DNA of 64,000 bases, taken from assembly GCA_963169105.1 (NCBI GenBank), contig OY720636.1:80650123-80714122 (forward strand), written 5' to 3'. The DNA comes from Ceriagrion tenellum. Lineage: Eukaryota; Arthropoda; Insecta; Odonata; Coenagrionidae. This document shows, piece by piece, positions 1-10,647 of the stretch; position 1 is the stretch's first letter; each line of letters opens with the position of its first letter. The position numbers and the translations under genes were made by a program. The notes beneath the pieces are model-generated. The model was not told the DNA's origin. It saw nothing but the letters and a program-made list of their open reading frames with translations, and searched no databases.

Positions 1-1750
1 AAGCTGAAAAAGCGAAGGGCGTTGAAAAATATTCAAAAGATGTTGACAGTTATGTTCGCTTCCTGCCCTACCAGTTCTTCCGCTCGCTGAGTGAAGTGAC
101 CTACCAATTACTTCCCATGAGATCAGATAATATCATCTTGAAGCAACCCACTCCGTTTCAAGTTTCAATAACCGGTTAAGTGATTAGTAGCAGTTCCATA
201 AGTAAAATATAAACCAGAAATGTCATAGCTGTTGATAGCATATAGGGAAGTCGAATTTCAAATCGGCCATATTGAGTTGAAAACTACTTATTTGGAGGGA
301 CAAATAGTTATTATGGTGCCAAAAACAGAAATGTCACGTGATTAATGGCTGCGATAACGTGGAAATTTCTCTTTGATAATATAATCCAGACCGTCGAGAG
401 TGTCAATGACACAGTTGGACATCGCTGCTTCCTAACCAACATGGTTACTGCTTAAAAACTAGGCGCCGCGATCTCAGGATAAGCCTGTCATGTATAGCTT
501 TACCACAGAGTACGAACAGGTCGGCCAAAAGCGACAATGGCCGTAAAATATGTATGCGCAATCCGCCATGTTCCATCCCGGCCGATCGACGATGAGGTAG
601 AGGCGAACAGTGGGAGAAAATAGCTTCTGTGAAGGGGAAAGATTGATTGGGGTTGAAACGTACTTCCTTTCCAATTTTTTTATCGGTAGAATTTTTAATT
701 TCAATCGAACAAAATACAATAACTGGTACAAAACTTGTTCAATATTCAGAGAGACGCGTATGTTTTTTACCCTTATCTTCGTGTGATACCTGCTCTATTG
801 TTGACCGCTCTCATTTACGCTGATCGACCCAACTGATCTCTCGCCGCCAAAATAGTAATAATCGATACTCGATTAATATATTTAATCAATAATAATCGAT
901 ATCAATCGGCGAATAAATCTGTAATCGATGTAATACCGATATAATATCGATTCATATAAATCATATCGTAATAATAAATAATGGATAGTTATCGATATTA
1001 AGCGGCAATAATCCATTCATGTCGTGTCGCGTCTTGACAACACTGCCGCCATCAAACCCCACACCTCCATACAACTACATGGTATTATGCACAACGTGAG
1101 CAACGGTAACCATTCTGATGATTTTCACTCTAATTAAGAAATTATGGACTCCAGCATGTATTCAGTTAAGAAAAAACTCGTGTTTACCACCACCTTATAC
1201 TTTTCGTACCGGTGTACTGTTTGCGAATGGTATTATCTGCATATATTTCTTTTATTTTGTTATCAGTAAGTGTGTATTTTCATGTGCCTCATATGTTTAA
1301 ATCTTAAAGTTACCGGTAGATTTCTTACTGTTCGGTATTTCAAAATTACTGTCCAAAGTTTTATCGCTCTCTGATTCCGCCCCTCTGCTACATTTGTCAT
1401 TGCAGATTCCCTCTTTCCCTTTATGACAACTGAAGCACCAAACTTGATTCGAAATTCACCTGCGAAATTTGTGAAGAATTTACCTTATTGCACATTTTTC
1501 ATTAATTTACATCGGCACCATTCAGTGTGTTTGTGCCCATTTTTCTCCAAACGAAAACTTTGAAAGCCTTCAATCGACGATAGTCATGGACCACGTGTCG
1601 GAACATCCCAACGCTGTACTCATTTTCAGTTAAATTCTTCGCTGGTCATTACTTCACGTTTTTACAGAGAGCGCTTAACACCAATTCACTTCTCCCAGTT
1701 AATCAATCCTCTGTTCTTCCCCTTATGCCTCGGCTAATAAACCTGGTACG
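1..1750. other. AT-rich intergenic DNA, no gene recognised
   Basis: No reading frame here resembles a known protein. At about 855-1000 the sequence is a dense, imperfect run of ATCGAT/AATCGATA words, which looks like a degenerate simple repeat. The short open frames (under 90 codons) lack coding character. I see nothing else. Confidence 0.6.
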
Positions 1751-1751
1751 C

Positions 1752-2275
1752 ATGCTAGAGAACTTTCCACATATATTTCATGGTATACACTATAGGGAGA
1801 GCGCTGTTGCCAAACTTACGCTCCCTACGCTCATCTCAAAGCCACGCAGGAAGCCATTTCTAGCACCGCGAACAATCTAAGCAAGGCTTTTTAAAGAATA
1901 AGTGTTGCACAACGGAAGATTCTCAGATGTGCAGTCGGTATACTGGAAAGCTGTCTTTTAATATTCCCGCTGCTGTTAACGAAATCTCACTTTATGGCTT
2001 ATTGATATAGACCAATATAGGGAGCTGATGTTTAACCAGTTAGGTAGGCTAGAGAGGTTTCCACATTTATTTCATGGTTCACATTATAGGGAGAGCGCTG
2101 TTGCCAAAATCACGCTCCTTGTCCTCATTTTAAAGCCACGTTGGTAAACATTTCTAGCACAGCGACAAATTTAAGCAAGTTGGTTTGATAATACCATTAG
2201 AATAACCGAAGGCTATCAGATATGCTGTCACCATACTTCAAAGCAGTATGATAATTTTCTCGCTGGTGTTGGCAA
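1752..2275 (+). repeat. Diverged direct duplication, two units of about 230 bp
   Basis: The segment from about 1752 (CTAGAGAACTTTCCAC) reappears from about 2048 (CTAGAGAGGTTTCCAC). Both copies share TAGGGAGAGCGCTGTTGCCAAA, a following AAAGCCACG block and a CATTTCTAGCAC block. The similarity continues for about 230 bp with many substitutions and indels. It is an old tandem-like duplication or two copies of one repeat family. No coding capacity was seen. Confidence 0.7.
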
Positions 2276-2880
2276 CATTGCATCATTAAGGAGAGCAACA
2301 CAGGGAACGAATCTCCATAACAACCCATCATGTTAACCAAATGTGGATGTCCCTATACTAGCTTCTTATTCATTCCTCAAGGCTCGCTTATTTCTTTCTA
2401 GAGACTGTAATTAATTTCCTTTTCCTGAGTTCAAAATTCATCCTGTGCGCCTCATAGTCGATGTTGTAACGCGCTCAACAATGAATGCAGTCCTTCGGCT
2501 GTCTGACTGTCTTATTTTTCGTCATCTGGAAATCTTAACGACATCATTAGTGCTATTTCAAGCTCTGTACTTTCAACCCTATTTCTAACTCATTATCAAT
2601 TCTGTTGATTTATGGAGGATTCCAATATCACAGCCCTCCTATTCGGCTGTTGATTCTACGTAGCAATGTTGTCGATGCTTTGTTTTCTTAAGTTGAACCA
2701 TCGTTCTCTACGTCTGACAATGATATTTTGACGCGTTCTGCGGGTGCTGCAGTTCTTTTGGTCGAATCGATGGCCAACGCTCGATCGTCTGCAAATATGA
2801 CGATCCTTATCAGTCCTAATTATAATACCGTACTTTTAATGTTCCGTATCGATTCCACTGATATCTGAATCAAGGAAAGT
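2276..2880. other. Intergenic DNA, nothing recognised
   Basis: No ORF, RNA gene or repeat structure that I can support. Confidence 0.5.
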
Positions 2881-2911
2881 ATTCCAATTTGACCGTTGAT
2901 GCTACATTCCA

Positions 2912-3415
2912 GTGCCGCCGGATCAGCCGAATAAAGAAATCACGTTCCCGACCAATGAACAGATCGAGCAGACGGCTGAGGCGAAGGATAGACAGGAATT
3001 TGACGGCGAGGAGAGCAGCGAAGATGAAGACAGCTTCGAAGACAGCGATGACGACAGCGAAGACTACGAATATGACGAAAGCGATGACGAAAGCGATTAC
3101 GGAAGCGATGACGAAAGCGATGACGAAAGCGATGACGGAAGCGATGACGTTGGCGATGACGTTGGCGAACAACCCCGGCTGGTGGACCCCATCATGGCCG
3201 CCAGAGTTCAAAAGCGTAATGCTCGATCTCGACGCAGGGACTCAAACGACTCCGGACATGGCAGGAGTAGAAGCAGCTCATCCGACGAATCCAGAGATGG
3301 CGGGCGAGGCCATCACCGCGGCCACAAGAGGGTTCCTTGGAAACCGCAGACCGTGCACGGATGCAGAAAGCACGGCCACAGACGTCACCATGGGCGCCAC
3401 GACTCTCGTAGTTAA
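2912..3415 (+). CDS. Possible exon: acidic Asp/Ser/Glu-repeat protein with Arg/Ser-rich tail
   Basis: An open frame of about 167 codons follows an in-frame stop at 2897 and an acceptor-like CCAG ending at 2912. It has no good ATG at its 5' end, so if real it is probably an internal or terminal exon. Residues about 30-85 are almost all Asp, Glu, Ser and Gly, built on a 9-bp GAYGAMAGC repeat (about 3020-3170). After that comes a basic, Arg/Ser/His-rich tail with RSRRRDS and RSRSSSSDES stretches, then a TAG stop. A poly(A) signal lies 140 bp downstream. The composition resembles nuclear acidic or RS-type proteins, but no family is recognisable. A second plus frame (2889-3479) and a minus frame (3211-2870) are also open across the repeat, as expected for a 9-bp repeat, so openness alone is weak evidence. 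It may be a real terminal exon, a pseudogene or a chance frame. Confidence 0.35.
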   Translation: MPPDQPNKEITFPTNEQIEQTAEAKDRQEFDGEESSEDEDSFEDSDDDSEDYEYDESDDESDYGSDDESDDESDDGSDDVGDDVGEQPRLVDPIMAARVQKRNARSRRRDSNDSGHGRSRSSSSDESRDGGRGHHRGHKRVPWKPQTVHGCRKHGHRRHHGRHDSRS

Positions 3416-3554
3416 AACCTTTATTGGCATCCCCAGACTTGCATCGCAACTGCAAACTCCTTTCTTTTTCCCCTTATGAGCCTTGACACTCCGTCCGTTC
3501 CAGCTTGCACTTGAAGCTCTTTAAAGTAAATTTTCAAATGCTGGTATTTTCCGA

Positions 3555-3560
3555 AATAAA
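3555..3560 (+). promoter_or_regulatory. Candidate poly(A) signal AATAAA
   Basis: A canonical AATAAA lies 140 bp after the stop of the acidic open frame and is followed by TTGTCTCC. It supports, but does not prove, a terminal exon here. In AT-rich DNA the hexamer is common. Confidence 0.35.
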
Positions 3561-3985
3561 AATTGTCTCCTTACAACAGATCATGATGTACGGTTATGCA
3601 GAAGTTGATCATACAAAGTGATTGAAATAAGTGTTCCACATAATTATTCCAAAGATTTTTTTTCTGCCATCTGTCGCTGGCGCCGGGCTCCTGGTGAATT
3701 TTTATTTCGACTTCCGCGGTGGAAGTCTGTAAGGTAATCGGCCGGAAACATAAAATGGCCATTTATTTCAGTGAATGAAAAGATATCAATTAATAAATGT
3801 TTCTGCAAAAGTAAATAAAACCCAGTGATATTGAAAAGTTTCTCATTTCTAATCGTTTCCCAAGCAGACGTATCATATGATATTAGGAAATCTACAAGCT
3901 GAAGAGCAGAGGCAAATGGATTAAACTTAATCAGAGAAATATAATGGTATTCCATGTTAACAAAATTATTATTTTTTTCAAATTT
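3561..3985. other. Non-coding, nothing recognised
   Basis: AT-rich sequence without recognisable genes. Overlapping open frames on the minus strand (3571-3988) have no recognisable domain. Confidence 0.4.
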
Positions 3986-4034
3986 CAAGACAAACCGCTA
4001 GAAATATTTATGAAGTCCACATGCGACGTGGATT

Positions 4035-4204
4035 TTGATGAATCAAGAGGGCACCTGATACGTAAGTGGTTGGAAGAAGTTATGAGGGGCGAAGGGTTGA
4101 TCATGAAGGCGATCGAGGGGAGGATGTTTGGACGACGGGAAAAGGGAAATAAGCAAATAGATTTTATGGACAGGATGAAAAGGGTAAAATGGACACCAAT
4201 TTAA
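4035..4204 (+). mobile_element. Fragment of LINE 3' coding end
   Basis: The frame reads RGHLIRKWLEEVMRGEG, then GRMFGRREKGNKQIDFMD and RMKR before a stop. The string GRM(F/L)G(R/K)R.(K/R)G....FMDRMK also occurs in the LINE remnant at 33971-34529 on the minus strand. Both match the Arg-rich C-terminal tail of insect non-LTR retrotransposon ORF2 proteins. No enzymatic domain remains in this piece. Confidence 0.55.
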
Positions 4205-4769
4205 TATGTTGCTTTGGTCGAAACGACAAACGAAGGTGCGATATCACCTATTTTTCATCCTAGAGCTGTCCTGGAGCTTTCAGTGGCTCTCAGCGTTACT
4301 GAAATGGGTAATCTTAAAAAGTTTTTACTCGATCATCTACATCTAGGACCCGAAATCTCTGGCAATGTCTCACTGTGCAGTATATGGGTGCAATAATTCT
4401 GTTAGGAATTGATCGGAGAAGCTGAATTTTTTTAATTTCCTGACAGAAGTCCAGTGCGGGTGAAGTGGATGCAAATATGCTGGAGGCGAGACAGTTTTAA
4501 TGCTGATAAAGGTATTACCAATTGTATTATCGTGTTAATTATTTTAGCGGCAAATGTTCGACTGACAGACGTAGCGTAAAACATTTTTCTCCATCCCAAG
4601 AAATCGCTTATTTTCAGCAAAATTTAGAGGGAGAGATGTGCACAAAATTCAAAGGTTTTAGGTAAATGTAATGTTCACCAGCTTTCAAAATGACGGATTC
4701 TACAAAGAGAAACATTCCGGAAACGTGGTTTTCCGAGGCAGCCATCTTGCATTCCAATGCAGCCCTCAG

Positions 4770-4945
4770 GACGGAGGATGATGGTACGGCCATGGGATCT
4801 CCACTGTCGTCGCCTACATATTCATGGAGGGTTTAAAGCAGAAGGCCATGCTGTGGTATCCAAAGAAACATGCCAAATGGGTTAGATATGTTGATGATAC
4901 ATTTGTGATTTGGCCTCATGGAAGAGACGAGCTTATAAACCTTTA
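4770..4945 (+). pseudogene. Penelope-like reverse transcriptase fragment
   Basis: The plus strand encodes GTAMGSPLSS, then after a frameshift IFMEGLKQKAMLWYPKKH, and RYVDDTFVIWPHG ending at a stop. These are the hallmark blocks of the Penelope-like element RT: G-T-A-M-G-S-P-L-S-P before motif C, then the catalytic YVDDT box and VIWPHG. The fragment covers only about 55 residues of the palm, is frameshifted once and is abruptly truncated. The GIY-YIG endonuclease expected downstream is absent. It is a dead remnant immediately adjacent to piggyBac debris. Confidence 0.8.
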
Positions 4946-5279
4946 GCAGGTTCACCTCTTAAACTCCTGCTACTGTTTGCGTGGCCGTGTTTGGACCATT
5001 CACCCCATATTTTCACTTTAACCAGTTTAAACAATTTTTATTAAATAATGGGCACGTTTTTATATTTAAAAATACCTTATTTAATTATTCATTATTTTTA
5101 TCACAGCTCATAAAAACATATTAATCAATCAACATGACAAAAATATCCATTCAATTTTTTTTTCTTAAGAACTCCAAACTTATAAATTTTGACTTAAGAC
5201 ATTAAATAAATCTGTATGTAAATCTATTCTAAATTTTCAGACAGATATGCAAATGTTTTAACATTATAAATGTACAATG

Positions 5280-7040
5280 AAATAGGTACTAAACATCCTC
5301 CTCATGAAAATCTAGATTGCACACCTCACAGGTAATTTTGTGCTGGGTATGATATCTGTGGATATTTCAGTTGCATGAATGACACGTAACACCAATCTTT
5401 ATGTTATAATGCGTTCTACAAAGGAAGCAGATTTTCTTTTGGCAAACCTGCTTTAGAGATCCTTGGGTTTCATGAAATTTGGACAAGAAACACGATATAT
5501 CTTTGGGAATCTACCATTGTTTAGGTCTAATCTGCAAGTTTTCTTCCATTTGAATAACTGTCAAATCAGTGAGGTATTTCCTTCTTGTATACTCTTTTGC
5601 TGGATTGTTGGTGAGGAATATTTTGTATGAATTTATTACAGCAACATCCAAGTTCCCGGAAGAACACCACTAGAGGCCACCTTCATGTTTTTCTCGCTGT
5701 TGTATATGTTGAACATAGTCGGTCATCAGTGTCTACCCTGCCTTTAGTTCTGTTGTAATCTAGAGTTAGTAAAATTACTAGTCTAATCTAGAGTTACTAC
5801 TGTCGTAATGTAGGTTTTTTTCATTTTTTATATGAATGAAGACAGTAGGGTAACAATTTTTTTCTTTTTGGTTTCATAAGACACTAGAGTCATATCATTC
5901 TCAAACCGGAATATGCTTGATCCTACTTGACATGATTTATTTGATTTAAATGCTGATGGTATCTCTTTCTTATTTTTTTTGGTGTACCTAGGAAAGTTAA
6001 CCCTTCCTTAAGTAAGTATTCACACAGTGGAGTTCTTCTGTAATAACTGTCCATTGTGAGGTTGCGATGAGAATTTCTAATAGGAACAATTAACTGTTTC
6101 ACGACATCAGTTGGCTTATTACAATTACAGAAATGACTATGGTTCTTTCCAGAATATATTTTCAAATTTAAAGTATAAAATGTCTTACTATCATACAAGT
6201 CATTAAATTTTATCCCATATCTAGCTGGTTTTAGAGGTATGTATTGCACAAACCCACAAAGACCTCATAAAGCAACCTACATTTCATCAATGGATGGTGA
6301 TGAACTCTCCAACTGTGTAATATCTTTGACAGTTTGCAATGAATTTGGAATGGAATTTGCAGACAGCCACTAGTCTGTCGGCCACTTGATGGTCCATTCT
6401 TGTGGTTATGTTATCGAAACATTGAAATCTCATCAAGAAAGGAAATTGTTTACATGTGAAATTTGCCCTGAGGATAGCCATTTAGTGGTAATCTGCAGAC
6501 CAGAGTTGCAAGGCATTGGTGCAGTTACCTTTCTTCTCCTCGATCAAAAATAGTGCTTCAAAAAGAACCATAATTTCTGGATGCAATGTTTCAATGTAAT
6601 CACTTACTCGAGCACATTTTCCACTCACTTTTTAGCAATATAGGTAAATATTGGTGTATCTTACAATATCATCAATCATTTCTAAAGTAATGAGTTATAA
6701 GAAAACATCTAAAGCTGTGTGTAATTTTTAAGTGGTTCTTTTTGGACCAGGCAAAATTTTAACAATACTTATGGATCTGATTTTAGATTTTATGGCTTGA
6801 AAATCACTAATCCGTAATGTAAAGTTATATTTACCAGTAAAAAATCTGAAGTCCTTACAATAATCTTCAACAATTTGAACATCTTCCAACATTGACTGCT
6901 CGGGAGCACTGCTATGACTCTCATGTATATAATCTTTGGCTGTGGCTGTCCTCTTCAATGGCTTCATTTTGTAATCCACGTCTTTTGTGTCATCGATTAA
7001 GTCTTCATCTGGCTCATCTTCAGAAATATCTTTTGGCATT
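5280..7040 (-). pseudogene. Decayed piggyBac-family transposase
   Basis: Pieces lie on the minus strand in the correct order. An acidic N-terminal part (from 7039, MPKDISEDEPDED) is followed by a middle block at 6481-6287 with RFQCFDNITTR and a YYTVGEF segment. After a frameshift come SIDEM, with the first catalytic-region acid, and QYIPLKPARYGIKFNDLYDS (about 6245-6190). That is the piggyBac motif around 'KP.KYGIK...CDS..GY'. Next is the LTMDSYYRR block (about 6070-6040), equivalent to the second acidic motif, and then a GTPKKIRKR segment. Near 5390-5290 a C-x2-C...C-x2-C piece resembles the C-terminal cysteine-rich domain of piggyBac transposases. Two in-frame stops and at least one frameshift around 6280-6250 make it non-functional. 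Intact transposases of this family are about 550-600 residues. I could not find convincing TTAA-flanked termini. Confidence 0.8.
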
Positions 7041-9400
7041 GAATGATGTCCTCTGATTTTCTGTATCTCCGTTCCATAGTGATATAATATTAATTTTGTT
7101 CCTTCTGAATTTAGAAAAGATAAAATCCTTAAATATAAGAAATGTTAAAGGTAAAATTAATCCAATATGTTGAAAAACTCAGTAACCAACAAGGAACAAT
7201 AAAATATTTACTTTCTTAAATGTGTGCATGGCGGTTTTTAGACCATTCGTACCACTTGACATGGAAGACACTGTATGGCTCACCCGTGACTGATCATTGA
7301 GGCCAAGAATGATAATGCTGGGGAAGTTATATGCATTACATAATAAATGAAGAATACATGAAGGTCTGCATGGCAGCGAAGTCCCCATACAATGTAACCA
7401 CTAAATAATCAAAAAGTGTGGTCCACTGCACTGCACTGCACAAACACTGCACATGTGCCTGTTACAGGATTAACTTCTTCCTGCACCACCTCAGCTCCCA
7501 ACACACAGCCATAAAGTTTACTATGGAGAATTAAAAATGGTGCCAAAAGTGATTTTGGTCTCAAAAAATTGCAGCCAATCACAAGCAACTGACTTAACTA
7601 TATTAACTCGGCCAAAAAGAACCACTCCATCTTCAACCTAATGACACCTCCTGGAGAGGAGGAGAAATAGTGTCAGAAAAACTACGATACAGCCAAATCC
7701 CGAAAGAAGAAATGGAAAGAATACCTGATTGCCGCGGAAGTCTTAAACAGAACTAATTTGTCCTCTGATATAAAATTTAACTCTTTCTCAGTATCCTCTT
7801 AATTGATATGAGTTTGCTTGGCAGCATAATTAAATTTTGCACGTATATTTGTTTGTTTTGCCTAATCGGTGGATTCTCTGTATTTTTCTCAGATACTTCT
7901 GGTCCCATTAGTAAATATGTGACACCACAGAGTTACACATGCAAAGTTATTTTGTTCTATCCTCATAATTGTTGCCTCGTACATCAAATTTATCAGCCAT
8001 GCTTCTAATTTCTCACTCCAACATACTCCTCCACTGCCATGTATATTCTCATCTTTCTGCATCTTCTTCCCAGCCCAAATGAGATATGTATTCTTTATCC
8101 TCCGCCAAAGCACTACACCTCTTGGTGAGCCAATACTTGATCACTCTTTGCATATTCCCAGCCAATTTCTCCACTCTAACTTTATCCACCAATCCATTTT
8201 AGACATTGAACAGTTTGCATCAAACTACTTCTGGTTCTCTATATCAATGCCCTTCCTCTTTTCTGTATGGCTTCCATTATTCTCTCTGGTAATATTGACT
8301 GTAATTGTGTTTTCATTATTGTTTTTTAAGCATTCTTAGCCTTTGCCCAATCAAGATTTAAAAATTCTTGCTCCAATGAAATATATGATGTCCTGATCCA
8401 TAGGAATATATGAGATGTAGTTTGTTTAATTTTTATATCTTCTTCTCCATTCCTGATTTCCATTATTCTTCTTCTCCATTCCTGATTTCCATTATTGGGC
8501 CCCTAGATCATACGATATTCTCACCATTTTACTGGAAATCCTTTATTTGAACACCTGCAGCCATCCTCTCACAGTTAGCTCCTCAGTTAATTCAAAGTTC
8601 TCTTATGACCATTTTCATTTAAAGTTCTCTTACCATCAATAGATGAAGCAGATATCACCTCAGTACTTGCTTTTGACAGCTCATTGAATTTACTTAGGTA
8701 CATGTAACTTCATGATCACTTTTGAATAGCTTACATATTGAACTGCAAGTTATGTACATATATTTTATATGTATGTATTCATTTTATGACCATTACTGGA
8801 GAGATATGAATGTTCTGCAGGTAATTGGTATTGACCCTGGTTGTCTATTATATATGAATCAATCTTCTCATCATTTATGCCTAATTTTTGGATTACAGGT
8901 GTACCTCAACTTACCTCATTTCGAGCTAAATCAGTTTTGTGATATTTTGGTTTTTTTGTGGCTAGTTAATGGAAAATAGGACAAAATATGCTGGCATTAC
9001 TGGGTTCAGATGAATATATTATGGCTGAAATACGCTTGAAATACAATAAATCACTTGTAAATGAAGTAAAAAAGCATTTTTAAAAAATTCAGAATTCAAA
9101 GAAAATTGCTCAACCAAAACAACAAATGAATAAGATAAGGAAGAAATAGCAGAATAGAACACATGCAGATGTGAACAGCAATGAATGGACCGATGTGGAC
9201 AGAAATTCACGTTATTATATATTAATAGTAGGTAAGGTAGTGTATATCTTGGCAGATTTTAGGAGTGCTTGATTCTCGCAAAACCAATTATCGATGTAAG
9301 GTGAGATATATGTGTATATTTGAGAGGAACTTCAATGAAGATTATAAGCATTACACTTTTTATCAATATACACGCAATAAAATGGGTTATTTATAAAAAA
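7041..9400. other. Intergenic DNA downstream of the serpin gene
   Basis: AT-rich, with no recognisable protein. A 28-bp direct tandem duplication (TTCTTCTCCATTCCTGATTT and following bases) lies at about 8441-8497. Short open frames here lack domains and run through oligo-T/A tracts. Confidence 0.5.
8441..8497 (+). repeat. Two-copy tandem repeat, about 30-bp unit
   Basis: The unit beginning TTCTTCTCCATTCCTGATTT and ending CCATTATT is present twice in direct succession with no visible divergence. This is a recent local duplication. Confidence 0.8.
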
Positions 9401-9402
9401 TA

Positions 9403-9408
9403 TTTATT
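9403..9408 (-). promoter_or_regulatory. Candidate distal poly(A) signal for the serpin gene
   Basis: TTTATT on the plus strand reads AATAAA on the minus strand, about 1.1 kb beyond the serpin stop codon. It is one of several AT-rich possibilities, and transcript data would be needed to choose. Stated as a candidate only. Confidence 0.2.
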
Positions 9409-9831
9409 AAAAATTTTCATTCACAATTTTCCCTAAAGGGGGAATTGATTGTGGCACATTCAAAATACAATATTTATGGACACATTAGTTCATTTAGAAC
9501 GAACCCAAATGGAAAAACTATCATAATTACCTTCTAAAATCACAAAGAGAGACGCCAGTATCAAATCTCTGACACTGGGAGAATAATTTAACTCCTGAAC
9601 AGGATAGGCTTGCCTTCCCACAGAATAAATATGATGTCGCAACGCAGCATAGAGTCTCAGTTATTTTAAAATATTTTTGTTATGTTACCCCTTTTCAATC
9701 CCTTGTGGGTGTAAATGATCAGTATAGTGGATTCCTACCTTAGTTTATGGCCCTCAATTTATCATAGTTTCTTGAATAATTTTTCTTATGGCATGATATT
9801 TTTGTGGAATCATCACTTCAACCTTTTTAAT

Positions 9832-9931
9832 GCCACCAGCTTATCTACATCAGCACTGTGTAGGAGAGGTTTCTCAGGTACCACCAGCTTATCAACATCA
9901 GCACCGTTATATAGGAGAGGTTTCTCAGGTA
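9832..9931 (+). repeat. Two-copy tandem repeat, about 50-bp unit
   Basis: CCACCAGCTTATCTACATCA through GGAGAGGTTTCTCAGGTA is repeated immediately with a few differences (CAGCACTGTGTAGG versus CAGCACCGTTATATAGG). It lies downstream of the serpin stop codon and could be inside its 3' UTR. The unit contains CAG|GTA words, which are exon-junction-like, but nothing else suggests coding. Confidence 0.75.
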
Positions 9932-10486
9932 ATTGAAGCCAGAGGCCATTGCAAAGAAAATGCTAATGATATTTAAAAGATTCCCAGGTAATATTTGTTC
10001 TTTTCTGAAGGGTAAAATATTGTTAAAGTTAATGGCTTTCAGAGAGTTAGTTCAAATTTTAACTGCAGAAATGCTAAGTTATATAGAGCAATGGTAATCA
10101 GTCCTTGACTTCAAAGTTACCACACCAAGTACATCACGAGTGGGGGAAATTATCTGAAGACCTCAAATTTATATGATCTCAGAATGGGGTAGCACTCACT
10201 TATTTGCACCATTACATGGCCATTCAGGAATGCATCCAATTGGTCGATCATTTAGCTGAGTAACATCCCTAAAATTTTTCAGAATACAGATGTTTTCTGT
10301 CACGGGTGGAAGGCTATAACTGTTAGATTTCAGAGTGTGATATGCATTGATATTTACAAGCATACATTCCCCCAACTGTATTTCTCTTGCACAATTAAGG
10401 GCTTTGATTCTGATAACTTTACTCCCTGCCACAAGGCACCACCTCATGGTGTAGAAGAATTTTAGTTTGTCCTTGACCATTCAATA

Positions 10487-10647
10487 TCATGCATTTTTGG
10501 TGCTGAGCGGATCTGTCACTTTCCCGGCCATCAGTGCGACACGAGTGCTTGTGTCAACCACAAAGAAGAGGAATGGCCTTGTTGCTAGGAAGTGTCCTTG
10601 CACCCTCGGCTCCTCAGGTGGGCCACCCCAATACCTTGGAGCATTCC
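10487..10647 (-). CDS. Serpin terminal exon, residues 875-927 and stop
   Basis: Acceptor AATGTTGCAG. The split codon A + GG gives Arg875. It encodes HFLATRPFLFFVVDTSTRVA and then GKVTDPLSTKNA, followed by TGA at 10489-10487. This is the canonical serpin C-terminal signature (F.a.rPFlffi.d..t...lf.GkV..P). Confidence 0.92.

Noticed and set aside
2870..3211. Minus-strand hydrophobic Val/Ile/Ala protein with membrane segments
   Set aside because: It is the antisense shadow of the 9-bp acidic repeat. The hydrophobicity is a codon-complement effect.
10196..10480. 94-codon minus frame after the serpin stop as an extra exon
   Set aside because: The serpin C-terminal signature and TGA at 10489-10487 already end the protein. 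This frame has no domain.
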